Below, piece after piece: positions 23,596 to 32,153 of a stretch of DNA of 45,710 bases. The notes below the pieces were generated by a model that saw only the letters and a program-made list of their open reading frames with translations, did no database searches and was not told where the DNA came from. A program made the translations under genes and the position numbers. The stretch is from an uncultured Clostridia bacterium (lineage in GTDB: Bacteria > Bacillota > Clostridia > Oscillospirales > Butyricicoccaceae), in assembly GCA_910586575.1 (NCBI GenBank), contig CAJUJQ010000006.1:1-45710 (forward strand), written 5' to 3'. Each line of letters opens with the position of its first letter. Within the stretch, counting starts at the first letter, position 1.

Positions 23596-24942
23596 CTACA
23601 TGCGGCGCAGCTTTGCAATAAAAAATCCGTCCGTCTGGTGAAGATGCGGCAATAAAGTGATATGGCCTTCCGGATTTTCACCGGTTGCCGGGTGCGTAAA
23701 TGGCTCCGCAGTGAATTCCGGATGGTTTTCCAGGAAGTTTTCGACGATATCAAGATTTTCCCGCCGCAGAACCGTGCAGGTCGAATAGACCAGCGTGCCG
23801 CCCGGTTTCACATAGCGGCAGCCGGTTTCCAGGATGGCGGATTGGATGGCGGGCAGCCCCTGGAGGCTTTCCTCGCTTTTCCATCGGATTTCCGGCTTTT
23901 TCCGAATCACGCCAAGGCCGGAGCAAGGCACGTCGCAGAGCACCCGGTCGGCACGCCCTTCCAGGTCGGGCTGGAACGTGGATGCGTCGGCCAGCCGTGT
24001 TTCGATGATGTTCAGGCACAGCCGTTCCGCAGCGGCACGGATACGTTCCAGTTTGTGGCCGTACAGGTCGCCCGCAATGACATGCCCGCGATTGCCCATC
24101 TTTTCCGCGATGTAACAGGTTTTGCCGCCGGGCGCGCCGCACAGGTCAACCACCAGCTCGCCGGGGCGGGGGGAAAGCGCGTCCACACAAACGATGCTTG
24201 CGCCGTCCTGTACCGTCACCTCGCCGCGTTCAAATATCGGCAGCGCAGCCACGTTCCCGCCATCGCATAAAATAAGGTTTTCAATCTTGCTGTGCGGTGC
24301 GCAGGAAAGACCCTCCGCCCGCAGCGCGTCGAGCGCTTTCTCCCGTGTGGTTTTCAGCAGGTTGACCCGCAGGCAGAGCGGCGCGGTCTCGTTGTCCAGC
24401 GCACAGATGGAGGAAGCCGCCTTTTCGCCGAACTCGTCGCAAAGCGCCTGCGTCAGCCACTCGGGATGGCTGTAGCGCAGCGCCAGGTAGGCCGCTTTGG
24501 TCGGGCAGTCGAGGACGGGCAGGCTTCCATCCTCCACCGCCCGCGCAATGGCACGCAGCACGCCGTTGGCATATTTCACCGTGCGCTCGTTGGCATGCGC
24601 GTAGTTCCGAATCAGGGAAACGGTCTCGGATACGGCGGCGTGGGCGGGGATGCGGTCAAGCATCGTCAGCTGGTACACGCCGAGATCCAGGCAGTCCCGC
24701 ACACGGGGCAGCAGGCGCGACAGGCGGACGCTCGAAAACTTTTTCAGGTAAAATTCACACAGGGTGCGGTTTTGCAGCACGCCGAATGCCAGCCGGGAAG
24801 CAAGCGCGGCGTCCCGGCTGTCCAGCCCCGCGCGGGAGATATAATGATGTAACGCGCCGTCCGACCACGCGCCCTCCTCCCGGATGGAAAAAAGGGTAAA
24901 CGCGGCCACCTCGCGCGGGGCTGCCGGTCGTTTCTTAATCAC
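23596..24942 (-). CDS. rsmB: 16S rRNA (cytosine-967-C5) methyltransferase RsmB
   Basis: A 448-residue SAM-dependent enzyme. The N-terminal 140 residues are a NusB-like RNA-binding domain. The C-terminal methyltransferase shows motif I (VVDLCGAPGGKT), motif IV (CDVPCSGLG) and motif VI with the catalytic Cys (YSTCTV). It ends in the usual TDGFFIAKLRR. The start is GTG (24942), with GGGAGG about eight bases upstream, and it overlaps the end of the metallopeptidase gene by 8 nt. Confidence 0.95.
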   Translation of the reverse strand: MIKKRPAAPREVAAFTLFSIREEGAWSDGALHHYISRAGLDSRDAALASRLAFGVLQNRTLCEFYLKKFSSVRLSRLLPRVRDCLDLGVYQLTMLDRIPAHAAVSETVSLIRNYAHANERTVKYANGVLRAIARAVEDGSLPVLDCPTKAAYLALRYSHPEWLTQALCDEFGEKAASSICALDNETAPLCLRVNLLKTTREKALDALRAEGLSCAPHSKIENLILCDGGNVAALPIFERGEVTVQDGASIVCVDALSPRPGELVVDLCGAPGGKTCYIAEKMGNRGHVIAGDLYGHKLERIRAAAERLCLNIIETRLADASTFQPDLEGRADRVLCDVPCSGLGVIRKKPEIRWKSEESLQGLPAIQSAILETGCRYVKPGGTLVYSTCTVLRRENLDIVENFLENHPEFTAEPFTHPATGENPEGHITLLPHLHQTDGFFIAKLRRM

Positions 24943-25633
24943 GGTCGCGCCTCCCGAAAATCAGGATCAGGCGCAGCAGCTGCGCCAGCGATACGGCAAG
25001 CGCCGCCACATAGGTCATCGCCGCCGCCCAAAGGGTTTTGCGCGCCATCTGCACCTCGTCGCCTTCCAGCAGATAGCTGCCCTCAATCGCGGCCAGCGCG
25101 CGCCGGGAAGCGTCCAGCTCCACCGGGAGCGTAATCAGCTGAAACAGCGTGGACAGCCCAAACGCCGCAATCCCGAGCGTTATCAATCCAGAAAGGTTGA
25201 TGAAAAAGCCCAGCAGGATGAGCGGCATTGCCATCATCGAGCCGATGTTGGTAAGCGGGACAATAGCCGCCCGCAGGTGGATGGGTGCGTAATTCCGCGC
25301 GTACTGCACAGCGTGTCCAGCCTCGTGGCAGGCAACGCCGATGGAAGCGACCGAGCTGGAACGGTACACGGCGTCGGACAGGCGGATGACGTTGGCGCGC
25401 GGGTCGTAGTGGTCGGTCAGCTTGCCCGCGATGTGCTCAACGGCAACGCCGGGCACACCGTTTGCGCGGAGCACGGCCTCGGCGGCCTGCGCGGCAGTCA
25501 GTCCCCGGCGGGAGTAGACCCGGGAATAACGGTCAAAGGTCGAGTTGACCTTCCACTGTGCCCACATGGCGAAAATAACGCACGGCAGCACCAGAACCAC
25601 ATAATACATATCAAATCCATACATTCCTAACAT
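24935..25633 (-). CDS. Membrane zinc metallopeptidase (PF04298 family)
   Basis: A 232-residue membrane protein with a HEAGH zinc-binding motif (ACHEAGHAVQY, about residue 100), at least three hydrophobic helices and the conserved IRLSDAVYRSSSVASIGV region seen in the Zn_peptidase_2 group. These are found next to rsmB or fmt in many Clostridia, but the substrate is unknown. GGAGG lies ten bases before the ATG. It belongs with rsmB (8-nt overlap). The two low-GC inserted genes lie just upstream, between it and fmt. Confidence 0.85.
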   Translation of the reverse strand: MLGMYGFDMYYVVLVLPCVIFAMWAQWKVNSTFDRYSRVYSRRGLTAAQAAEAVLRANGVPGVAVEHIAGKLTDHYDPRANVIRLSDAVYRSSSVASIGVACHEAGHAVQYARNYAPIHLRAAIVPLTNIGSMMAMPLILLGFFINLSGLITLGIAAFGLSTLFQLITLPVELDASRRALAAIEGSYLLEGDEVQMARKTLWAAAMTYVAALAVSLAQLLRLILIFGRRDRD

Positions 25634-25682
25634 GAAAAAACACGCCTCCTCAACACGCTTTTACTTTTCATCATGAATAGCC

Positions 25683-25697
25683 GCCCGACAAACTGGA
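25683..25697. repeat. Left boundary repeat of inserted unit 1
   Basis: GCCCGACAAACTGGA, repeated with one mismatch at 26240-26254 (GCCCGATAAACTGGA). Each copy lies immediately left of a low-GC gene, at the high-to-low GC transition. Confidence 0.6.
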
Positions 25698-25699
25698 AT

Positions 25700-26074
25700 T
25701 TATCGTTTTCCTGTCTTAATAAACTCAATCAGCTTTTCCACATCATCAAAATCATCATAATCACCAACGATTCCTTTACGATGATATACGATTCCTCTTT
25801 TTTCATTTTCCTCAAGGCAGTCAAGAAGTTCCTCTGTCCCATATCTTTTTATAAACAATGTAAAACCATATGGCTTGATTTTGTTCAGTAATCCTCTTTT
25901 GCAATCCATTTCACATGCATAACAGCCTAAGAATCCCTTTTCGATGGAACATTTTCTATTTTCGCATTGGGCGTAGTCATGACAGTTATCCGAATAACAG
26001 CCATTGCATGTTACATTTTCTGAACAAAGGCAGCAAGCAAGTCCACATCTTGCCATTCCGAATTCTCGTTTCAT
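25700..26074 (-). CDS. DUF3795-type cysteine-rich protein (inserted, low GC)
   Basis: A 124-residue protein with many Cys residues in the first half (CGLACCLC, CNGCYSDNC, CYACEMDC), matching the general pattern of DUF3795, a probable metal- or cluster-binding family of unknown function. The second half has an acidic helix (DDFDDVEKLIEFI). The ATG at 26074 is preferred over an upstream GTG because AGGGAG precedes it properly. Base composition is clearly AT-rich compared with the flanking rsmB and fmt genes, suggesting transfer. It lies between a 15-bp repeat and a stranded copy of the fmt 3' end. Confidence 0.75.
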   Translation of the reverse strand: MKREFGMARCGLACCLCSENVTCNGCYSDNCHDYAQCENRKCSIEKGFLGCYACEMDCKRGLLNKIKPYGFTLFIKRYGTEELLDCLEENEKRGIVYHRKGIVGDYDDFDDVEKLIEFIKTGKR

Positions 26075-26094
26075 GATTTGCACTCCCTAAATCC

Positions 26095-26238
26095 CGATTT
26101 ATCATTCCGCTCAGCTTTCTAATATGTTTCCTCAGCACCGAGGACAGTACCTTCATGGACAGTATACCCGCGGAGCCAGTCATGCACACGCATACGCTTG
26201 CCGCCAACGGCCTGCACCTCGCCGAGCGCTAACGCGCC
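26095..26238 (-). pseudogene. Stranded copy of the fmt 3' end
   Basis: About 145 bp on the minus strand matches 26977-27120. By eye the 91-nt coding stretch has nine mismatches. It encodes ALALGEVQAVGGKRMRVHDW and on to a stop codon, with an end GAEETY where real fmt ends at GG. Most changes are silent. It has no start of its own and lies between the DUF3795 gene and the QueG-like gene. The similarity extends past the stop codon into TTAGAAAGYTGAGCGG and TGATAAATCG. Confidence 0.85.
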
Positions 26239-26239
26239 T

Positions 26240-26254
26240 GCCCGATAAACTGGA
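26240..26254. repeat. Left boundary repeat of inserted unit 2
   Basis: GCCCGATAAACTGGA, one mismatch from the copy at 25683-25697. It joins directly to the end of the stranded fmt fragment. Confidence 0.6.
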
Positions 26255-26260
26255 TTTGGT

Positions 26261-26950
26261 CTACTTCTTTATAAAGGAATTTTCTGTTCCTAAATTATAA
26301 GGGCAAATATCTCTGCATCTGTGGCAGTTTATCACCCAGCTTTGTATTGTTTTATCATCACCAAAGGCATAATCCCAACAAGCCTGTTGCTCTAACTCTA
26401 AATGCTCTAACGCATTTACTGGACATATGTTTACGCAGGCATTACAGTTATTACAAATATTATCTTTTAACTTGTCATATTCTAATTCCTGTTCACACAA
26501 AACTGCTCCCAACCAAACCATACTTCCAAACTCCGGTGTAATAAGCAAAGAATGTCTACCTATCGTACCTAATCCCGCTGCCTGTGCCGCATGCTTTTGA
26601 GAGATAATAGACCGCCATCTCTTAGTATTTTCGTCCCATTGGCTTTCATTTGTTGGAATTGGTACACAAGCGATTTGGTATTTTTCCATTTCAATACAAA
26701 AATCAAGAGCAATTGCATCTATTTTGGGCGTAATAGAATTTCTCACTCTTGTGTAAGGTACAGGAGAATTACAGCTTAAAGTTCCTATCGGAAATCTACA
26801 TCCAAAAGAAATAACCGATTTGCAAGTTGGTAAAACATCGGTAGGATGATACCCTTTAGGAGCGTCATGAAATCTATCTATGCTTGCTATCCCACACAAA
26901 TCTGCACCTAATCCGAATAGAATTTCTTTGACCTGTCGATTATCAATCAT
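26261..26950 (-). CDS. QueG-like ferredoxin-type oxidoreductase (inserted, low GC)
   Basis: A 229-residue protein related to epoxyqueuosine reductases and corrinoid-reducing 4Fe-4S proteins, but shorter than QueG (usually above 300 residues) and without the C-terminal HEAT-like part. The N-terminal half has the flavin/cobalamin-type fold remnants (CKSVISFGCRFP). The C-terminal half has eight Cys in CNNCNACVNICP, ACWDY and CHRCRDICPY, enough for two 4Fe-4S clusters. The ATG at 26950 has AAAGGA seven bases upstream. It is very AT-rich against its surroundings. It lies 3' of fmt, after a repeated flank; the substrate is unknown. Confidence 0.75.
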   Translation of the reverse strand: MIDNRQVKEILFGLGADLCGIASIDRFHDAPKGYHPTDVLPTCKSVISFGCRFPIGTLSCNSPVPYTRVRNSITPKIDAIALDFCIEMEKYQIACVPIPTNESQWDENTKRWRSIISQKHAAQAAGLGTIGRHSLLITPEFGSMVWLGAVLCEQELEYDKLKDNICNNCNACVNICPVNALEHLELEQQACWDYAFGDDKTIQSWVINCHRCRDICPYNLGTENSFIKK

Positions 26951-26976
26951 ATATATATCCTTTCGTGATATCAACT

Positions 26977-27120
26977 CGATTTATCACCGCTCAACTTTCT
27001 AATTATGACTCTTCAGCCGCCCAGGACGGTACCCGCATGGACAGTATGCCCGCGGAGCCAGTCATGCACGCGCATGCGTTTGCCGCCGACGGCCTGCACC
27101 TCGCCGAGCGCCAGCGCGCC
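26977..27120 (-). repeat. fmt 3'-end repeat, resident copy
   Basis: This is the real end of fmt plus about 36 bp beyond its stop codon. It forms the direct repeat partner of 26095-26238. Confidence 0.8.
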
Positions 27121-27942
27121 CGTCCCGCAGGCGACAACCATACCGCGCTTGGGATCGGCGCAGAGCACCTCGCCGGGCGCGCCGCTGCCCTCTGTGGGTG
27201 CGGCGGAATAAATTTTCAGCCGCGCGCCATCCAGCGTGGTCAGCGCCACCGGCCAGGGGTTCAGCCCCCGGATGAGGCAGTCAACCTCGCGGGCGCTTTT
27301 CGTCCAGTCAATCACGGCGATCTCTTTATCCAGCATATGCGCGTAACAGGATTTGCTGTCGTCCTGCGGCTCACCGGAAAGCGGGCCTTCCGCCATCCGC
27401 CGGACGGTATCGCCAAGCAGCGCGGCGGCATCCTGCGCCAGACGGCCGAACAGCTCCCCGGCGGTTTCGCGTTCGCCGATTGCAGTCTCGCACTTGGCAA
27501 GCATCGCGCCGGTGTCCAGTCCCTCGTCCATCTGCATGATGGTAACGCCGGTTTTCCCGTCCCCGGCAATCACCGACCACTGGATCGGGGCCGCGCCGCG
27601 CCAGCGGGGCAGCAGCGAACCGTGCGCGTTGATGCAGCCCAGCCGGGGATAATCCAGCACATATTTCGGTAAAATCTTCCCGTAAGCGACCACAACAATC
27701 AGCTCCGGGTCAAGCTCCGCAAGCAGCTCGGAAGCCGCGCCGTTTTTGAGCGTCGCGGGCTGGTAGACAGCAAGCCCATGCTCCAAAGCAAGGCTTTTCA
27801 CGGGCGGCGGCGTCAAAACCTGTTTGCGCCCCTGCGGCTTGTCAGGCTGGGTGAACACCCCGCGGATTTCGTGCCCGTCCGCCAGGAGCCGGGCGAGGGA
27901 GGGCACCGCAAAATCCGGGGTACCCATAAAAACGATTCTCAT
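27013..27942 (-). CDS. fmt: Methionyl-tRNA formyltransferase
   Basis: A 309-residue enzyme that formylates initiator Met-tRNA using 10-formyl-tetrahydrofolate. It starts MRIVFMGTPDFAVPSL, has the catalytic region INAHGSLLPRWRGAAPI (Asn, His) and MQMDEGLDTGAML (Asp), and a C-terminal OB-like domain ending VHAGTVLGG. It overlaps def by 4 nt (27939-27942), the usual def-fmt pair. Its 3' end is duplicated at 26095-26238, where the copy encodes a slightly different ending. Confidence 0.97.
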   Translation of the reverse strand: MRIVFMGTPDFAVPSLARLLADGHEIRGVFTQPDKPQGRKQVLTPPPVKSLALEHGLAVYQPATLKNGAASELLAELDPELIVVVAYGKILPKYVLDYPRLGCINAHGSLLPRWRGAAPIQWSVIAGDGKTGVTIMQMDEGLDTGAMLAKCETAIGERETAGELFGRLAQDAAALLGDTVRRMAEGPLSGEPQDDSKSCYAHMLDKEIAVIDWTKSAREVDCLIRGLNPWPVALTTLDGARLKIYSAAPTEGSGAPGEVLCADPKRGMVVACGTGALALGEVQAVGGKRMRVHDWLRGHTVHAGTVLGG

Positions 27943-28421
27943 GCCTTTTGAATGTCCTCCGGGTCGATAAATTCCTCAATTTTCTCGGTAAACACATGGC
28001 CTTCCAAATGGTCATGCTCATGGCTGAAGCACTGCGCGACGACGCCCTCGCCTTCCTTCTCGAACCAGTTTCCATTCACGTCCTGCGCGCGCACCTTGGC
28101 CCAGCTCGGGCGGGTGACGTAGCCCCAGACGTTGGGGAAGCTCAGACAGCCCTCAGGCATGCGCTCACTGCCGCGCACCTCAAGCAGCTCGGGGTTGATG
28201 AGCACAATGACCTCCTCAGGGTCCTTATTAACATCAAGCACAACCACAACGCGGCGCAGCACGCCGACCTGGGGGGCGGCAAGCCCTGCCCCGCCGGATT
28301 GAAGCAGCGTCTCGGTCATATCGTCCACCAGCTGCTTAAGGCGCTGGTCAAATACGGTCACCGGCCGGCATTTTTTGTAAAGCGCCGGGTCATCCTGAAT
28401 CAAAATATTACGAATCGCCAT
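27939..28421 (-). CDS. def: Peptide deformylase
   Basis: A 160-residue metalloenzyme that removes the formyl group from new proteins. The three motifs are GAGLAAPQVG, EGCLSFP (metal Cys) and HEHDHLEG (metal His pair and catalytic Glu); the residue before the last motif is Ser rather than the common Gln. AAGGAG lies nine bases before the ATG. It precedes fmt with a 4-nt overlap. Confidence 0.96.
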   Translation of the reverse strand: MAIRNILIQDDPALYKKCRPVTVFDQRLKQLVDDMTETLLQSGGAGLAAPQVGVLRRVVVVLDVNKDPEEVIVLINPELLEVRGSERMPEGCLSFPNVWGYVTRPSWAKVRAQDVNGNWFEKEGEGVVAQCFSHEHDHLEGHVFTEKIEEFIDPEDIQKA

Positions 28422-28454
28422 GAAATAAATCTCCTTAAAATAAACTTTTACTCC

Positions 28455-28500
28455 CCGGGGGACTTGCCCCCTGACCGCTGCGCCGCAGCGCGCGGTTTAC
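28455..28500. repeat. GC-rich hairpin repeat between priA and def (family B-like)
   Basis: It contains GGGGGACTTGCCCCC, a relative of the family B core, followed by the palindromic GCTGCGCCGCAGC. It sits in the 95-nt gap between priA and def. No T-tract, so it is not a standard terminator. Confidence 0.4.
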
Positions 28501-28516
28501 GTACCTTACAAATCTA

Positions 28517-30949
28517 TCAAATATCGGGGTTCAGCGAAGCGAACAGCGCGATCCCCCGGTTAGCCTTCTCCCGCGCGAATTCGCACAGGATGCCGGAAAT
28601 CAGCTGCCGCCGGGGCTTCCCGTCCGGGCAGCGCAGCGTTAAATGGTAGCGGTAGCGCCCCATCACCCGGACGACCGGCGCGGGCACCGGACCCAGCACC
28701 GGGCAGGCAATTTCCCTGAACTGCCCTTGCATCAGGCTTTCCAGGCGGCGGCGCAGCGCCAGCAGCGAGGCCAGCACCTGCCGTTCCTCCTCGCCCGTGG
28801 CGGCCAGCACCAGCAGCTCGGCCAGCGGCGGGGCAAGCAGCGCGCCGCGCGCCTCAATTTCACTTTCGTAGAACTGGTCATAATCCTGCCGCGCGGCGGC
28901 GAGGATAACCGGATGGTTCGGGCTGTAGGTCTGGATAATCGCGCGCCCGGTGTCGAACCGCCTGCCCGCGCGCCCCACGACCTGTGTAATCAGGGAAAAG
29001 GTGCGCTCCTTGGCGCGGTAGTTCGGAGCGTACAGGCTTTGGTCGGCGTCAATCACACCGACCAGCGTGACATTCTCAAAATCCAGCCCTTTTGTGACCA
29101 TCTGCGTACCGAGCAAAATATCGGCCTTGCCCTTGGCGAAGGAAGCCAGCAGCTTTTCATGCGCGTTTTTTCGGGCTGTGGTATCCGCGTCCATGCGCAG
29201 CACCCGCGCCTGCGGGAACTTTTCGTGCAGCTCCTCCTCCACGCGCTGGGTGCCCGCCGTTTCGGTAAACAGATGTTCCCCGCCGCAGGAAGGACAAACG
29301 CCGGTAATCTTGAGCGAAAAGCCGCAGTAATGGCACATCGCACGGCTATTGACCGAATGATAGGTCAGCGTGGAGGTACAGGAAGGGCACTCCGGCACCC
29401 AGCCGCACTGTGGACAGCCGATGGTGCGGCTGTTGCCCCGGCGGTTCAGGAAAAGGATGCTCTGCCGCCCCGACGCAAGGTTGTTCGCGAGTGCTTCCTG
29501 AAGCGCCGCACCGATGCTGCCGCCGTTGCCCTGCCGCAGCTCGCCGCGCAGGTCGGCAACCGTTACCTCGGGCATCGGCGTGCCCATGAAGCGCTCGGAC
29601 AGCCGGAAAATCGGGTATTTGCCCTGTTTCCCGGCGTAATAGCTTTCGACCGACGGCGTTGCCGAGCCGAGCACCAACAGCCCCCTGGAACGCCCGACCA
29701 GGTACTTTGCCACATCACGGGCATGGTAGCGCGGCGACTGCTCCGAACAGTACGCGCCGTCCTGTTCCTCGTCGATAATCACCAATCCAAGGTTCTCCAC
29801 CGGTGCAAAAATCGCCGACCGCGTCCCCACGACCACCGTGCACGCGCCGCTGCGGATGCGCTTCCAGCTGTCGTACCGTTCGCCGGTGGAGAGCGCCGAG
29901 TGCAGCAGCGCAACCTTGCCGCCAAACTGCCCGACAAACACGCGGATGGCCTGCGGCGTCAGCCCGATTTCGGGTACTAATACAATCGCGGTGCGCCCCA
30001 TGGACAGGGTTTCCGCAATCAGCTTAAGGTAAACCGAGGTTTTGCCGCTGCCGGTCACGCCGTAGAGCAGCGCCGCTGCTGCCGTATCCTTGTGCAGCAG
30101 CCCGCAAAGCCCCTCAAAAACATCCTGCTGCGCGGCGCTTAATTCGACCGGCGGTCCGGGCGGGATTTCCGAAAAGTCGGGCATCCGGAAGACCTCTGCT
30201 TCCTCCTTTTCCAGAATGCCGCGCTTGACGAGGTTGGTGAGCACCGACGTGCTCGCGCCGGTCATATAAGTCAGCTCGCGGCGGCTCAGCGCGCCGCCGT
30301 CCGACAGCAGGCTGATAACATCCTGACGCGCGGGGCTGCCCCTTGCGCAGCAGCGCAGCGCCGTATCGGGATCTACCGCCAGCCGCAGCATGGTTTCGGT
30401 TTTGTCGCGCACGTTCGGCGCAATGCCCGTCTGATAAAGCAGCACCCCTTCGGCGCACAGCCGGTCGAGCAGGGGGCGCACGCTCAGCCGGGGGAGGGCT
30501 TCCTCAAGCTCGGCCAGCGTCAGTGAGGTTTCCGCGTCCTGAAACAGCCGCATGACCGCCCCCGCCTCATCGGTGCGCGCCTGCCACGCGGCAAGGTCGC
30601 ACGCCCCCGGCCGGAAGCGTTCCCGCCGACGGAACCACAGCCCCGCAGGCAAAATGGTGCGCACACAATCAAAGAAGGTGCAGAACAGCCGCTCCCGCAG
30701 ATAGACCGCCAGCCGCAGCTGGGCGGCGGACAGGACCGGCTCGCGGTCAAGTACTTCCAAAATAGGCTTCAGCCCGTCCTCCGCGCCGTCCCGCACCGCC
30801 ATGACGATGCCTTCCAGCCGTTTGTTGCCCCGCCCGAAGGGGACGAGCACCCGGCAGCCGACCCCGGGCACGCAGGCGGGCGCGGTGTAATCATACAGCT
30901 TATCGATAGCGTAGGTCGCCGCGTCAACCGCAACCGCACAGACCTTCAT
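28517..30949 (-). CDS. priA: Primosomal helicase PriA
   Basis: An 810-residue 3'-to-5' helicase that restarts stalled replication forks. It has an N-terminal DNA-binding domain, Walker A GVTGSGKTS, a DEAH-like box reading DEEQ (usually DEEH in this family), eight zinc-binding Cys in four CxxC pairs (CPQC, CPSC, CHYC, CPSC) and C-terminal helicase motifs (GTQMVTKGLDF, QVVGRAGR). The ATG at 30949 overlaps the coaBC stop codon as ATGA, so it is preferred to a start four codons upstream. It is downstream of coaBC, as in Bacillus. Confidence 0.95.
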   Translation of the reverse strand: MKVCAVAVDAATYAIDKLYDYTAPACVPGVGCRVLVPFGRGNKRLEGIVMAVRDGAEDGLKPILEVLDREPVLSAAQLRLAVYLRERLFCTFFDCVRTILPAGLWFRRRERFRPGACDLAAWQARTDEAGAVMRLFQDAETSLTLAELEEALPRLSVRPLLDRLCAEGVLLYQTGIAPNVRDKTETMLRLAVDPDTALRCCARGSPARQDVISLLSDGGALSRRELTYMTGASTSVLTNLVKRGILEKEEAEVFRMPDFSEIPPGPPVELSAAQQDVFEGLCGLLHKDTAAAALLYGVTGSGKTSVYLKLIAETLSMGRTAIVLVPEIGLTPQAIRVFVGQFGGKVALLHSALSTGERYDSWKRIRSGACTVVVGTRSAIFAPVENLGLVIIDEEQDGAYCSEQSPRYHARDVAKYLVGRSRGLLVLGSATPSVESYYAGKQGKYPIFRLSERFMGTPMPEVTVADLRGELRQGNGGSIGAALQEALANNLASGRQSILFLNRRGNSRTIGCPQCGWVPECPSCTSTLTYHSVNSRAMCHYCGFSLKITGVCPSCGGEHLFTETAGTQRVEEELHEKFPQARVLRMDADTTARKNAHEKLLASFAKGKADILLGTQMVTKGLDFENVTLVGVIDADQSLYAPNYRAKERTFSLITQVVGRAGRRFDTGRAIIQTYSPNHPVILAAARQDYDQFYESEIEARGALLAPPLAELLVLAATGEEERQVLASLLALRRRLESLMQGQFREIACPVLGPVPAPVVRVMGRYRYHLTLRCPDGKPRRQLISGILCEFAREKANRGIALFASLNPDI

Positions 30950-32148
30950 CGCGCGTCCCACGCCGCGAGCAGCCGGTCGAGGATACCGTCGGCAAGCGTC
31001 GCCTTAGACTGGATCGGCAGCTGCTCGGGCACGGCGCCCCGCCGCAGGACGGTGACGACATTGGTGTCCGTCCCGAAGCCAGCGCCCGCGGTTTTGAGGT
31101 TGTTCGCAATCATAAAGTCACAGTTTTTGCTTTCCAGTTTGGCTGCGGAATTTTCCAGCAGGTCGCGCGTCTCCATCGAGAAGCCGCAGACAATCTGCCC
31201 GGGGCGCTTGCGTTCGCCCACTGCTTTCAGAATATCCGGATTGCGCACAAGTGTGAGCGTCATATCAGCGTTTTTTTTCTTGAGCTTGTCCGGCGCGGCC
31301 TCCGCAGGGCGGTAATCGCCGACCGCCGCCGCCTTAATCACAAAGTCCTGTTCGGGCAGCGCCGCCAGCACCGCGTCGTACATCTCCCGCGCCGAGACCA
31401 CCGGCACGGCGCGCACCCCGACAGGGACGGGCAGCGCCGTCGGCCCAGTGACCAGCGTCACCTCCGCGCCGCGCCGCCGCGCCGCTTCCGCGATGGCGTA
31501 CCCCATCTTGCCGGTGGAGTGGTTGGACAGGAAGCGCACCGGGTCAAGCGCTTCCTGTGTCGGCCCTGCGGTCACCAGCACGCGCAGCCCCGCAAGGTCG
31601 CGCACCGCCGCCGCGTCCAGGATGGCTTCACAGATATCCGCCGGGTCGGCAAGCTTGCCGCGCCCGACAGCGCCGCAGGCCAGCCTGCCGCTTGCAGGCT
31701 CGACAAAATGCGCGCCGCGATTCGCCAGGATGCGCATATTTTGCTGCACGACCGGGTTTTCATACATATTGGTATTCATGGCGGGCGCAATGACCAGCGG
31801 CGCGCGGGTGGCGAGCAGCGTGGTGGTCACCATATCGTCCGCGATGCCGTGCGCCGCCTTGCCAAGCACATTGGCGGTACAGGGCGCAATCACAAACACA
31901 TCGGCGCGCGCTGCCAGCGAGATATGCTCGACCTCCCACGGGAAATCGCGGGAGAACATATCCGTGACCACCCGGTTGCCCGAAAGCACTTCGAGTGTCA
32001 TGGGCGTGATAAACTCACAGGCGGATTTGGTCATGATAACAAAGACCTCCGCCTGCTGCTTTTTGAGACGCGAAACGAGATCGGCGGCTTTGTAAGCCGC
32101 GATCCCGCCGGTCACACATAATACGATTGTTTTATCCTTCAGATCCAT
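30946..32148 (-). CDS. coaBC: Bifunctional phosphopantothenoylcysteine decarboxylase/synthetase
   Basis: A 400-residue coenzyme A biosynthesis enzyme. The N-terminal CoaC flavoprotein has GGIAAYKA, the His of SRDFPWEVEHISLA, PAMNTNMYENP and the active-site Cys in RLACGAVGRG. The C-terminal CoaB synthetase has TAGPTQEALDPVRFLSNHS and the KKKN region near residue 290. Gene order rpoZ-coaBC-priA is conserved in Firmicutes. The gap to rpoZ is only 5 nt. Confidence 0.96.
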   Translation of the reverse strand: MDLKDKTIVLCVTGGIAAYKAADLVSRLKKQQAEVFVIMTKSACEFITPMTLEVLSGNRVVTDMFSRDFPWEVEHISLAARADVFVIAPCTANVLGKAAHGIADDMVTTTLLATRAPLVIAPAMNTNMYENPVVQQNMRILANRGAHFVEPASGRLACGAVGRGKLADPADICEAILDAAAVRDLAGLRVLVTAGPTQEALDPVRFLSNHSTGKMGYAIAEAARRRGAEVTLVTGPTALPVPVGVRAVPVVSAREMYDAVLAALPEQDFVIKAAAVGDYRPAEAAPDKLKKKNADMTLTLVRNPDILKAVGERKRPGQIVCGFSMETRDLLENSAAKLESKNCDFMIANNLKTAGAGFGTDTNVVTVLRRGAVPEQLPIQSKATLADGILDRLLAAWDAR

Positions 32149-32153
32149 TTGCC

